Source: Amanita rubescens (taxonomy: Eukaryota > Basidiomycota > Agaricomycetes > Agaricales > Amanitaceae). From it: a stretch of DNA of 38,738 nucleotides. Under the pieces are notes generated by a model that saw nothing but the letters and a program-made list of their open reading frames with translations, was not told the DNA's origin and made no database searches. Both the position numbers and the translations under genes were made by a program. The DNA lies in contig WION01000501.1 of the NCBI GenBank assembly GCA_015039365.1, positions 1-38,738 of the forward strand, given 5' to 3'. The first letter of the stretch is position 1. Each line of letters opens with the position of its first letter. Of this stretch, positions 1 to 8,458 are shown piece after piece.

Positions 1-178
1 CGCTCACCTTCCACAATTTTAGAGTGTGAGGATCAACATCCTTTAAACTATCCAGTACTCGCTCGCTTCGTATCAATTTCTTCAAGTTGCTAACCCGATC
101 ATCACACGCTGCGGTAACTGGAAAGACGATATCTTCGCCTTCTATGAGACATTGAAGCCGGCGGGGTTCCCTGAGCAT
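1..178 (-). CDS. Crinkler-like (CRN) N-terminal domain protein, 5' exon only
   Basis: On the minus strand an ATG at 178-176 opens a 57-codon exon ending in Lys-Val-type context 'LKLWK' at position 8, followed directly by a consensus donor GTGAGC (7-2), so the gene continues beyond the window. The exon reads as the ubiquitin-like N-terminal domain of Crinkler-type proteins: 'LQCLIEGEDIVFPV', a basic helix 'NLKKLIRSERV', then 'LKDVDPHTLKLWK'. Family knowledge: this domain (a short beta-grasp fold ending in an LWKV-like motif) heads secreted or intracellular effector-like proteins in oomycetes and many basidiomycetes, with very diverse C-terminal domains. No signal peptide is visible. What the C-terminal domain is cannot be seen. 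The domain call rests on recognised motifs, not a search. Confidence 0.7.
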   Translation of the reverse strand, partial: MLREPRRLQCLIEGEDIVFPVTAACDDRVSNLKKLIRSERVLDSLKDVDPHTLKLWKVS

Positions 179-542
179 GATGGTAGCGTGGGAACACTGT
201 GCGGCCTTGTCACACACCGCGGAGACTAGGAGGGATCTTATATCGACGGTGAAGTTCTCTCACTGGGAGGCCGATAGAATCCTGCAGGTGAGGATTTCGC
301 TTTGTATGGGGAACTGTACTCATCGCTCGAGGCCGATTACGGGACACTCAGACCTATTAAATAGAGCAAACACAAACTACTTACATCATAGCGCCCATCC
401 ATATTCCTGTTCAACATTTCCGTCATTCCACCTGTCTTTCTCTGAATAATGCACAGGCTTTGGCTAGAACTTGCACTCGTGTAGTCTCATCATCTCTCAC
501 CACATGCAGAGAGGTATTTCAGACATCTCCAGAGGACCATAA
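179..542. other. Intergenic stretch, nothing recognised
   Basis: A 90-codon open frame crosses this stretch but has no recognisable domain, no splice structure and no codon pattern that I trust. It probably holds the upstream region of the minus-strand Crinkler-like gene. Confidence 0.4.
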
Positions 543-900
543 TTAAGCATTTTGTATTAGAAAAAGCCGTAACTGTTGAAAAGTCAACAATGAAGAGAAG
601 GATGTACCCTCTACAACTGTGCTTGTGAGAATAAGCTCCCAAAACCTACCCAAATAGAGGACAGAAAGTGTGTCCAAGATAATTTCGAATGCTGTCAAAA
701 TGAGATGAAATGTCCCTCTTCCAAGCGGATACCACAAAATGGACAGTGAGGATGATGAGGCCCAGCATGACGAGCAGGCCGGATTTCTGCGTGGCATACG
801 CTCCCTCTTGAGTTCGTGCGCCACTGCTCTACTGCTACGCCACGATAACCGAGGAACGCGGCTAACAAGAGCTCGGTCTAGAGAACAATGAATGTAAGTC
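543..900 (-). pseudogene. Relic of a multi-spanning membrane protein
   Basis: The minus strand carries hydrophobic coding-like segments in shifting frames: a transmembrane-like stretch (LVMLGLIILTVHFVV), then HFDSIR, then a segment with STVVEG. The part at 588-702 is clearly similar, base by base, to the plus-strand stretch 3393-3498, so the two are copies of one ancestral sequence. The STVVEG motif resembles the last membrane segment of the seven-transmembrane paralogs at 3755-4831 (SVTVEGGTFF) and 5111-6127 (ATVLIEGTTQF), which suggests but does not prove the same family. No start, no continuous frame and no splice model could be built, so it is called a relic. Confidence 0.45.
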
Positions 901-943
901 GCTCCTGAGTCGGAGATTGAAATACCGCCAATCGTCCAAACCC

Positions 944-2006
944 ATGTCAAACTCTTCCGCAGATCAGTTCTTTGCGCCTGGTCGTATTCTCACCCTTTCC
1001 CTGACAGTCGACCAGGCCGTCTTCGAGTGCAACGCCTCCATTCTCAAACAATTCCTTCCTTTCACAAAAGCCAGGTCTTGCTTGTTGAGTTACAGCCTCC
1101 TATATCCGGGATACCATCCCCCGTCATCCTCAAGGTATACGACCCGCGCTTTATCAACGACAGTGAGCGACCATCCGTCGATCCCGACCGTCCTTGGTCG
1201 TTGTTCCTTGAAATTGCAGCAGCAGAGCGCCGTAAAGCCATTGCCCGCAAGGAGCGTCTCGATGATTACGGCGAGACGGATTATATTGACTTTGACGGGC
1301 TGCTTTGGGAGGAAGAATTCTACAGGACCACTGAAGATGCATTCAACTCGGAGCTAGCCGCATACTCACGCTTAAAAGACCTCCAGGGTTAGGCATTCCT
1401 CGTTACTATGCCTCAGGAAATCTCGCTGTTGAGCCGCTCCGTCCCATATTTCCTCACGTCCTCGCCCTTGAGTATATCCCTGGTGAAAGTCTCACCACAA
1501 TCAATCCCAGCTCTGTTCCTCGCTCGTTGGCACGCTCGTTGATTACAACTGTGTGCGCAATTCCTTCTCGCGGCTGTGATTCACGGCGATCTCCGTACAG
1601 ACAATATCCTCTTCTCCCAGCAACCCTCACGGGTTGTCGTCATCGACTTTGGAGAATCAATCCTGCGCAAGGAGGACCAATCGGACTCTGAGTGGGAATC
1701 TGTAGTGAAAACGGAGGGAGATGAAATTCACGTGAAGCAATTATTGCACAAAAACGGGATCAGATATTTCGATCCATCTTTCCCCAAGATCTTTCCCATT
1801 CCCCAGGGCGCAGATTTCTGGAACACGTCGGTCAACACGTATGGCCAGCGTTGGTGCGTTCCCACAGAGGATTGGACGGGTCCTGGTGGGATCAGACTTG
1901 ACGAGCCATAAGATGGAAGCTCAGGGATGATGTCGCTTCTTGGCTTACTGCCAAAGAGGCAGGCTTGTTGACCGGCGTAGATCCTCCGAGACCCCGGCTC
2001 ACCTGA
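944..2006 (+). pseudogene. Protein-kinase-like gene broken by small indels
   Basis: The sequence encodes a basidiomycete protein-kinase-like domain (the type related to aminoglycoside phosphotransferase/lipopolysaccharide kinases). The start is ATG at 944 (MSNSSADQFF...). Readable in order are the N-terminal strand region, 'VILKVYDPRF' (about 1120-1150), a helical region, 'LALEYIPGESL' (about 1465-1495), the catalytic loop 'VIHGDLRTDNILF' (1574-1615, HGD in place of HRD) and 'VVVIDFGES' (1630-1660, the DFG loop). The C-terminal 'ASWLTAKEAGLL' is followed by a stop at 2004-2006. These pieces lie in different frames. About one base is missing near 1070 and near 1390, two near 1575, and there is a small insertion with a stop near 1900-1916. 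None of these places offers a normal intron. It therefore looks like a recently disabled gene, or one affected by sequence errors; the catalytic motifs themselves are intact. Confidence 0.75.
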
Positions 2007-2807
2007 CTATGTGCCACTGGTGATCCCATAATGCTCATGTTGCAATGTTTTCCACCCTCTTTTCTCTCTCTTGACTCCCTGGCTGCGACATGCTCAGGCC
2101 TTATCATCGCTTCTAGATCCCCTTTGTCTCGATTCGCATCCCTTAGTCTGTTTGCCTATTGTAGTTCTTTTGATCCTATCCGTGCTTACTATGGTGCATC
2201 CAATCCTTGGCGCAAGGGATATAGGCTCAAGGCCGCAAAAACTTCTTCAAAGATAGCATTATTCAGTCAGTCAGTCAGAAACAAGAGCTCGTTCTGCGAG
2301 TGGTTCTGGCTCAACACAAGCGCTAGCAATGAACTTACAACATACTATGCGAACGATGCGCCTCAGGGCGACAAATGCATTCTGTTTTCTGATTAAACCA
2401 GCATATTGGGCAAAGGCGTGCAATTTTTGGCTCTCTAGATTTGTCGTGGATCGGTAGTAGGACTAATAGTACAGTTGTTGGTATCTGAAATATTCGAATC
2501 GTGTGTGTATCGAATAGATATGGGGCAGGAGCGAGTGACACGGACTTGCACTAAAAAGCCGGAACGTGCATCAGGTACACCTCCGCCAGTGCATGTAATA
2601 TGCTCCCACCATTCACCGCCGCTCACCATTCTCCCTGCAGATCTCGGCTTGTGCATTGGAATACTGACAAAGCCCGGCAACCAACTTATCTAGAATTCAT
2701 CCTTTCGCACGCACGAGACTCTCTCGCGCCTCGACACCTATGTTTAACTTGCAATGAGCGCTTGATGCCATCAAACCTGCGTTAAACCAAAATGGGCTAC
2801 GTTGGCA
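2007..2807. other. Intergenic region, no gene recognised
   Basis: Several 60-120 codon open frames cross here on both strands, but none shows domains, splice sites in phase or a convincing start. It separates the kinase-like pseudogene from the secreted-protein gene. Confidence 0.4.
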
Positions 2808-2813
2808 TATAAA
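2808..2813 (+). promoter_or_regulatory. TATA box of the secreted-protein gene
   Basis: TATAAA lies 47 bp upstream of the ATG at 2860, a spacing that fits a fungal core promoter with a short leader. Confidence 0.5.
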
Positions 2814-2859
2814 GGCCTTCCGGTCAGACACTCCTTTACCAAACCTTCCTTTTCTCGAA

Positions 2860-3256
2860 ATGTTACGCAACGTCCTCATTGCCAGCGCTGCTTTCACCTT
2901 GTTGAGCCAGCTGGCAAAGGCACAAACGCCTCCGTAAGCACCAGTCTTCTTTCGGTGCATATATCCCGTGCTAATGTTATTATCAGCTTTGTTGCGCTAG
3001 TGCGAGGGAAGAATTGGAAGAAAGCAGGAGGATACTTTGGGAAAAAGAGAGCGCGTTGAAGGAGAGGACGAAAGCGCTTTTGGGAGAGTTGGCTGGTAAG
3101 CCTTCTGAACAGGAAGTTGTGAGGAGGGTTTTTACGATTTTTACGGACGATGATGAGGTTTTGCATGATGTGAAGAGGAGGTACGCGTCGTGTCTTTTCT
3201 TTTTCTTTTTCTCAAATGAACTTGTCTTTACAGTCTCTCACAAAGTCTTTGAGCGA
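2860..3256 (+). CDS. Small secreted protein, C-terminal end unresolved
   Basis: Exon 1 (2860-2933) encodes a textbook signal peptide, MLRNVLIASAAFTLLSQLAKA followed by QTPP, and ends at a consensus donor GTAAGC. Intron 1 (2934-3000) has a CTAAT branch-like site; an upstream AG would run into a stop, so the acceptor at 3000 is the usable one. Exon 2 (3001-3180) encodes a highly charged, helix-prone Glu/Arg/Lys segment (AREELEESRRILWEKESALK...) and ends at AG|GTACGC. Intron 2 (3181-3233) has a long pyrimidine tract. In the phase given by exon 2 the third exon stops almost at once (3254-3256), giving about 90 residues. In the next frame exon 3 would continue the amphipathic helix (SLTKSLSEAIADEVP), so either the annotated end is right or one base has been gained or lost. 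I do not recognise the family. Confidence 0.6.
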
Positions 3257-3392
3257 GGCTATAGCTGATGAGGTTCCCATCGTGGCGCGTGCCATGTTCG
3301 TTGAGTCCAATGTTGGAACAGGACGAACCGTCGACTCCTACTCCTTTGGCAGATCAAGCGGGTTCATTATGTATCATATATCACCCGCACTG

Positions 3393-3560
3393 CATTTTGA
3401 CAACATTCGAACTTTCTGTCCTCTATTCGGGTGGATTTCGCTTATTCTCGCGAGCACAGTTGTAGAGGGTATCGGCCCTCATCCTTCTCTTCATTGTGGT
3501 TTTACTTTCTCAAATCTTGCATATGCTGCTGCTCTCCCTATTGTTGTATTTATGACGTCA
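3393..3560 (+). pseudogene. Second relic of a membrane-protein gene
   Basis: This stretch is similar at the nucleotide level to the reverse complement of 588-702 and reads through an ISLILASTVVEG motif like the last membrane segment of the seven-transmembrane proteins downstream. No intact gene model can be drawn. It sits just 5' of those two paralogs, consistent with a decayed third member or fragment. Confidence 0.4.
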
Positions 3561-3754
3561 TCGCGGACCTAATTTGTGCAGCTGGGGTTGTCAAGGCACG
3601 ACCATCACTGTAACTGTATCATCCATTTGAGGGCCAATCGCCAATAGGACGCGTCGCCATATACTTAATGGTTCCTGGCAACTTCCAGGGACCAGCTCTC
3701 CCAGACCGCTTTCGGGGCCTCACCTGTCGATACCCATGACAATATCTGTGTTCG

Positions 3755-4831
3755 TTGTCTGCCTCTTTGACCTTGAACTCTGAAGCCTCACACTCATCTA
3801 GTAATGTCAAACTACAGCATGCCGTTCTCTTTTGCCTTGTATTTTATGGCGCCGTCCTGATGATGCCTCAAGCGATCAAAGCCGTTACGTTGCTGGCCCT
3901 ACGGGGCACGCCAGAAGAAGACTTTCGCCACCGAAAGCCATTCATATTCCTCGCCTTAATGTCCATGATAACGCTTGTCGCGTCCTATTGCCTGGGAGCT
4001 GTCATCGCGGTTTCGCGATTCGACGGATCGGAGTTCAGTGTTCCCCAATCCGCATATTCCCTATACGAATTCACAAAGGAAACATCGATCGAGCTGTTTT
4101 ACGCGGGCTTACTTCTTCTCCTGGCATACCGCGGATCTGCGCAAGCATCATACCAGCGCAGACTCGGTTCGCTTTTCTTACTCATCATGGTCTTCTGTTC
4201 GGTTTCGAATGCCGTCATTTCCGCTACAGCATCGGCGCCGAAGTTGCAAATGGCATCAAGCACTCTGTCCCAGATGTATTTTGCGCTGTATTTCTTTACC
4301 ACATTCTTCCTTCTTTTTTGGTCCATTCAGCTTCGTCGGTGTGGGCAGAAAGCGCCCCGCGAGGTATACCTTTTTGATACGAATGTAGGTGTTAATTATA
4401 TGTATCATTCCCATGAACGTATTATTTTGACAGATGAAACACAGGTATTGAGTCGCATCATAACGTTGATATTGCCACCGCTCGTCATTCGAGCCATATT
4501 TGGTGTACTAATGTATGCCATCGTCCATCAAAGTCCCATCGCAGCAAGACTTTCCTGGGAAATCGTAACTCTTGTTTCTGTCACCGTCGAAGGAGGCACA
4601 TTCTTTATTGCTATCATCGTTGCCTTGGGACTGGGATCAATAATGGAGCGCGGGAAGCAGGAAGAACAGGAAAGGATGCCAAGCAAAGGAAGGTATTCAT
4701 GTTCACAGGCAGATGATGATCAAGCGTCAAAGCTTCAGACTTATTCTGATGACCTTGATGCATACCGACTGGTCACATACAATATCATTGATAGTAGATT
4801 CGGACAGCACTCTGTAATTCGAGTATTATAG
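3755..4831 (+). CDS. Seven-transmembrane protein, paralog 1 (start unresolved)
   Basis: The open frame encodes an integral membrane protein with seven predicted hydrophobic helices, at roughly residues 23-48, 66-86, 104-126, 136-158, 166-192, 238-260 and 270-292, then a long hydrophilic tail rich in Glu, Gln and Asp. The order and spacing match the neighbour at 5111-6127. By that comparison the 60-bp stretch 4385-4444 (GTAGGT...ACACAG) is an intron after 'FDTN'. Its length is a multiple of three and it has no stop, so the unspliced frame stays open. With it removed, 'LFDTN|VLSRII' lines up with 'FDSN|VVYAIL' in the paralog. No in-frame ATG precedes helix 1: there is a stop at 3737 and the first ATG is at 3859. 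The true start is therefore lost, shifted or on an unseen exon. The 7-TM layout recalls fungal receptor-like proteins, but no function can be assigned. Confidence 0.6.
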   Translation: MSASLTLNSEASHSSSNVKLQHAVLFCLVFYGAVLMMPQAIKAVTLLALRGTPEEDFRHRKPFIFLALMSMITLVASYCLGAVIAVSRFDGSEFSVPQSAYSLYEFTKETSIELFYAGLLLLLAYRGSAQASYQRRLGSLFLLIMVFCSVSNAVISATASAPKLQMASSTLSQMYFALYFFTTFFLLFWSIQLRRCGQKAPREVYLFDTNVGVNYMYHSHERIILTDETQVLSRIITLILPPLVIRAIFGVLMYAIVHQSPIAARLSWEIVTLVSVTVEGGTFFIAIIVALGLGSIMERGKQEEQERMPSKGRYSCSQADDDQASKLQTYSDDLDAYRLVTYNIIDSRFGQHSVIRVL

Positions 4832-5110
4832 CTGCGTACAATCGTTTTCGAGATTGAGCTCTTGAGCACTTAAGTACCCATCAAACTTAAGAATACGTTC
4901 TCCATCAGATCTCCCGTAACTCACAACGTGTTTGATGCGAGTTAAATAAGTAAACATGGTAACTGATACTCATCACTGTGTTTATGGTTAAATCGGGATT
5001 CATGATTTAAAAGCACCTTGTTCGCATTTGATCTCGCCTTGATAGTACATTCCCCCTGGGAGGCTACGTATCGTGCGCCCATCCAACGTACGACCACCCG
5101 ACCCACTCCA

Positions 5111-6127
5111 ATGTCAATTCTACACGTCCTCACGCTCCCAAGGAGTGTGAGCGCGAGCGCTATTGGTGGCATTCGGTCCCGCTTAATCGCCAGGCAGTTC
5201 AGCGACGTTGGGTCCACCGGACTTATGCTTACGCCCCTCGAAAATGCTCTCTTCGGCTTCTGCATCCTTTTCGCCCTCCTCACTCTCGTCCAGCTAGGAT
5301 GCGCGGTCCTTATGCTCGTTATCAGGCGGCGTCCAGAGAGCGACTATCGAGGGCGGATACCGTTCCTTGTGTCCATAATTCTCGGCCTTCTCTGGCTCCT
5401 GATATCGTTCGTCCTTGCTGCCATCATCAATTCGCAAAATGCAATCATAACGATCCTCCTCCCGATTGGCGTGTACTATGCAGCCGCTTTCGCCGAATTA
5501 GCGTCACCTGTGTTTTGGTACGCTGGACTGGTCTTCCTCCTTTTCCAGCGTGACGACGTGGAAGCCTTTTCGGGTGTGCCAAAGGGAACGAATGCAACGG
5601 GAGTGATCACTCGAGTTGTTGCAAGCGTGCTCCTCTTCGTTATGCTCGTCGCCGCCATCATTTGCCAGGCTGTATCTTCGTATATAGTTGTTCCCGACAG
5701 CCCGCTAATCAAAGTGGTTAATGCATTTTTTTATCTCTACCTTGCCGCATATGAAGTTCTCACAATCCTCATCGTCGCGTTATCGGCTTTCCTGTGGAAT
5801 AAAAGAAATCCGCAAAGTTCGTCTCCAACTTTGAATCGTTTCGACTCAAATGTGAGTGCCCCGCTGTAATCAATTACGACGAGATTAAATTCTTCACCAT
5901 AGGTGGTATACGCGATCTTGATGATTATTTGTCCCTTCATGGTCATCCGGGCTCTATTCGAGCTTGCAATTGAGATTGCTGTAGCTCATCCATCCTACGT
6001 TGCTCGTATCAACATAATTGGAGTAAATCTTGCAACAGTACTCATCGAGGGCACTACGCAGTTCATTATATTCACTGCCGCGTTTTTCCTTGGATCCCCG
6101 CTTGGCCTCACGAGACGTCAGTACTAA
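5111..6127 (+). CDS. Seven-transmembrane protein, paralog 2
   Basis: Two exons, 5111-5851 and 5903-6127, joined across a 51-bp intron (GTGAGT...CATAG, phase 0), give 321 residues. The ATG at 5111 is the first in frame with a reasonable leader; a second at 5226 (MLTPLENALFGF) sits immediately before helix 1 and is an alternative start. Seven hydrophobic helices are visible: ALFGFCILFALLTLVQLGCA, FLVSIILGLLWLLISFVLAA, a Tyr/Ala-rich third, ITRVVASVLLFVMLVAAIIC, AYEVLTILIVALSAFLW, VVYAILMIICPFMVIRALF and the last ending in TVLIEGTTQFIIF. The intron position is the same as in the paralog 280 bp upstream, so the pair came from a tandem duplication. Both point the same way. Role unknown; a membrane receptor-like or sensor protein is possible but not shown. 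Confidence 0.7.
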
Positions 6128-7499
6128 TGCCTTACCTTTGTTGATTTTTGTAAGTTTTTCATCTATCACTGCGATGCTCTGGAGAATCTTACTGTAGTTA
6201 TAGGTGTCATGTTCATGATATTAAACGCTTTGCATTCGATTATCTTTTCAGTAGTGAGCCTCGTTTCACGAGAATGGTAACATTTATTACGTCTCCACAA
6301 TGTCACGCCTTGATTGGGCTAAAAGCATTTTAGTTCCTGTGTCCACGATTTAAACAGTTTGGGAGGTTTGATGGAAAGCTGTTATAGGGTAATATTGGAT
6401 GGGGTTTCGCAATTGAAGTCATTTTTTCCCTTTCGTCAACATTCGTGTCAAATGTATACTTGATCACTCGTCTTTATATTCTTTCAACGCATTCTTTGCA
6501 TTACTCAAGTGAATCAACCAAACCCTTCCGGCTCACCATGTTTTGCTGTACGCCGCTTCGCGTTGTTAATGCGAACCAGGTGGTAAGTAAGATTACTCAC
6601 CTGAAGGACGAAATACGTCCCAGAGCGTAACCTTGATGTTTTCGAAATTCGGAAGAATCAAGACTAGTATTAGCAATGCGCGAGCATCAAGTTCTTGTAA
6701 CCACAAACCAAACTGGCAGCGTGATGTTGAGGCGTTTGTCGACGGCATATAGCTCTTATCCCGAAAATATATGGCGGAGGAGTGGGCGTAGTCGCACCAG
6801 CCTCGCCATTTCAATAGTTCAAATAGTTCACGTTACAGTCTTGCACAGTAGGAAGAAAAAAGGCGAGGATGTTGATGTACGTTGCGGGTATTGCGGGCGT
6901 GAATAATCCGCGTCTGTAGAATACCGCTGGAGTCTGGACAGCAACTGTTTGTCTCTGTCAGTGTTTGTCTACACTTGGGACTCTGCTCAGGAATTCGTCT
7001 AGAAGCGACGCCATTTCTCTCCCTCGAGCCTATGTGCGAACAAAGTGATCCCTCGAGTTTCCGCGCCAGGACGGCGAGGAGCTGCATCGGCTGTTGTAGG
7101 ATCATCCAGTGGTCCTGAAAAGATCCGAGTACAGCGAACGGGATACATATTGATTAGCGGCCTGTGCCTTGCGTCCGAGCTAAAAAGGTGAGTTCTGTCC
7201 CAGGCCACTGAAGCCTTCACACGTCCGCTTACTGCCACAGCTACAGGCAAAGCCCAACCTGCCGCCGGCGCGACCCAGCCTGAAAATGGAAGTACCATGA
7301 GCGGGATAGCATTGGCACTGATTATTCACGGGAAGGACCGCAGTGCATAATATTTGGATGTTGTGAAGACATGAACGTGTATAGCAGGCGATCACCTTGT
7401 GCCACCCCAGCATAAAACAGTCGGTCCTTCTTGTTCCCAACTATCACCTCTACAGCCAAAGATGACCGGCCCGGATCTTGATCAGGATCGCTCCAACGC
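6128..7499. other. Intergenic region with scattered coding-like fragments
   Basis: No gene could be modelled. A short exon-like piece starts at the ATG at 6538 (MFCCTPLRVVNANQV, followed by GTAAGT). A plus-strand frame around 7200-7350 reads like ordinary protein (Thr/Ala-rich, ending near 7349), but I could not connect these. They may be remnants of a decayed gene. Confidence 0.3.
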
Positions 7500-8356
7500 T
7501 CAACACAAGAAGGCAATGAAGTTGAAGCGATTCCATTGCCCTGGAGCCAATTACTGATCGTATTCGTCGTTTAATCTGCCGAGCCGATAACCGCGACGGT
7601 CATATATCCCTTCATCAATCAGTCATCCGAGCAACAAATGTTGCGGGAGGCGATGAGAAGGAAACAGGGTACTTTGATGGAATCATGGTTCGTACATGGT
7701 TTTTCTATTGTATATATTATGACCCACAGCAATACATAAGGAATCTGTTTTCTTCTTTGCGGAAGCTATAACCGCTGTAGTATTTCGGGGTGCCTGACCG
7801 GCTTGGACGTCGGTCCGTTCTGATGTTTGGTCCTCTTGGACTATTAATAAGCATGCATCCACGCGGTTCTACACCGAGAAGTTATGGCATAGTCGATGTG
7901 CTCTTCCGGATGGTAGTCCTTTGAAAAACTGTCCGACGCTTTAGCCCACATGTTGACAGCTTTTGGGCGTTCCTTATACCACTGGAAGGATATCTTGCTC
8001 GGCGTGCCGGAGCTGTAGATTGGAAACTATGGACTATCGTATTCCATCTTGTTATTGATTACATGAGGTTTGGCGCTTACGGTAAGTTGGATCGTATCCT
8101 GACACTTACTAATATTCACTCCTTGCCTTCTTTTCAGTTTCAATTCACGTTTCCATCACGGACAGTGCGCAAAGATAGTCTGCCCTTGATGCCGTGAATG
8201 GTTTAGGTCATGCTGTAGGACGTGTAACAAGGTCATTGGTACACACACTGTCTCGTCATCCTTCTCACTGCGGCAGGCTGAAAAAAATGCAGTTTTTTAC
8301 ATCTTGATGGTAATTGTGGTTTGTGGGGTCCGATCATCTTTCATGCTGTTGCAGCT
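7500..8356 (+). pseudogene. Decayed MFS transporter, copy A
   Basis: This is a relic of the transporter family seen intact downstream. Exon 1 survives from about 7528: 'IPLPWSQLLIVFV', an in-frame stop, then 'SAEPITATVIYPFINQ', after which the frame is lost. The exon 2 remnant (about 7740-7860) shows 'ESVFFFAEAITAVVF' and the motif A region 'DRLGRRSVLMFGPLG' with base losses. Exons 3-5 and most of exon 6 are gone. The end of exon 6 (about 7985-8080) reads 'RRAGAVDWKLWTIVF' up to a donor GTAAGT. The exon 7 remnant (about 8165-8350) contains 'AVNGLGHAVGR' with frameshifts. It lies upstream of, and in the same direction as, intact copy B. Confidence 0.8.
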
Positions 8357-8458
8357 ACGACGATTAAGACCCTTTATCCATCGGATATCCATTTAACATT
8401 GTAGCATTTAGAAAATAGAACTTGAAAAAGATCTCCGGGTCTTGGAGTTGACAAGGCT

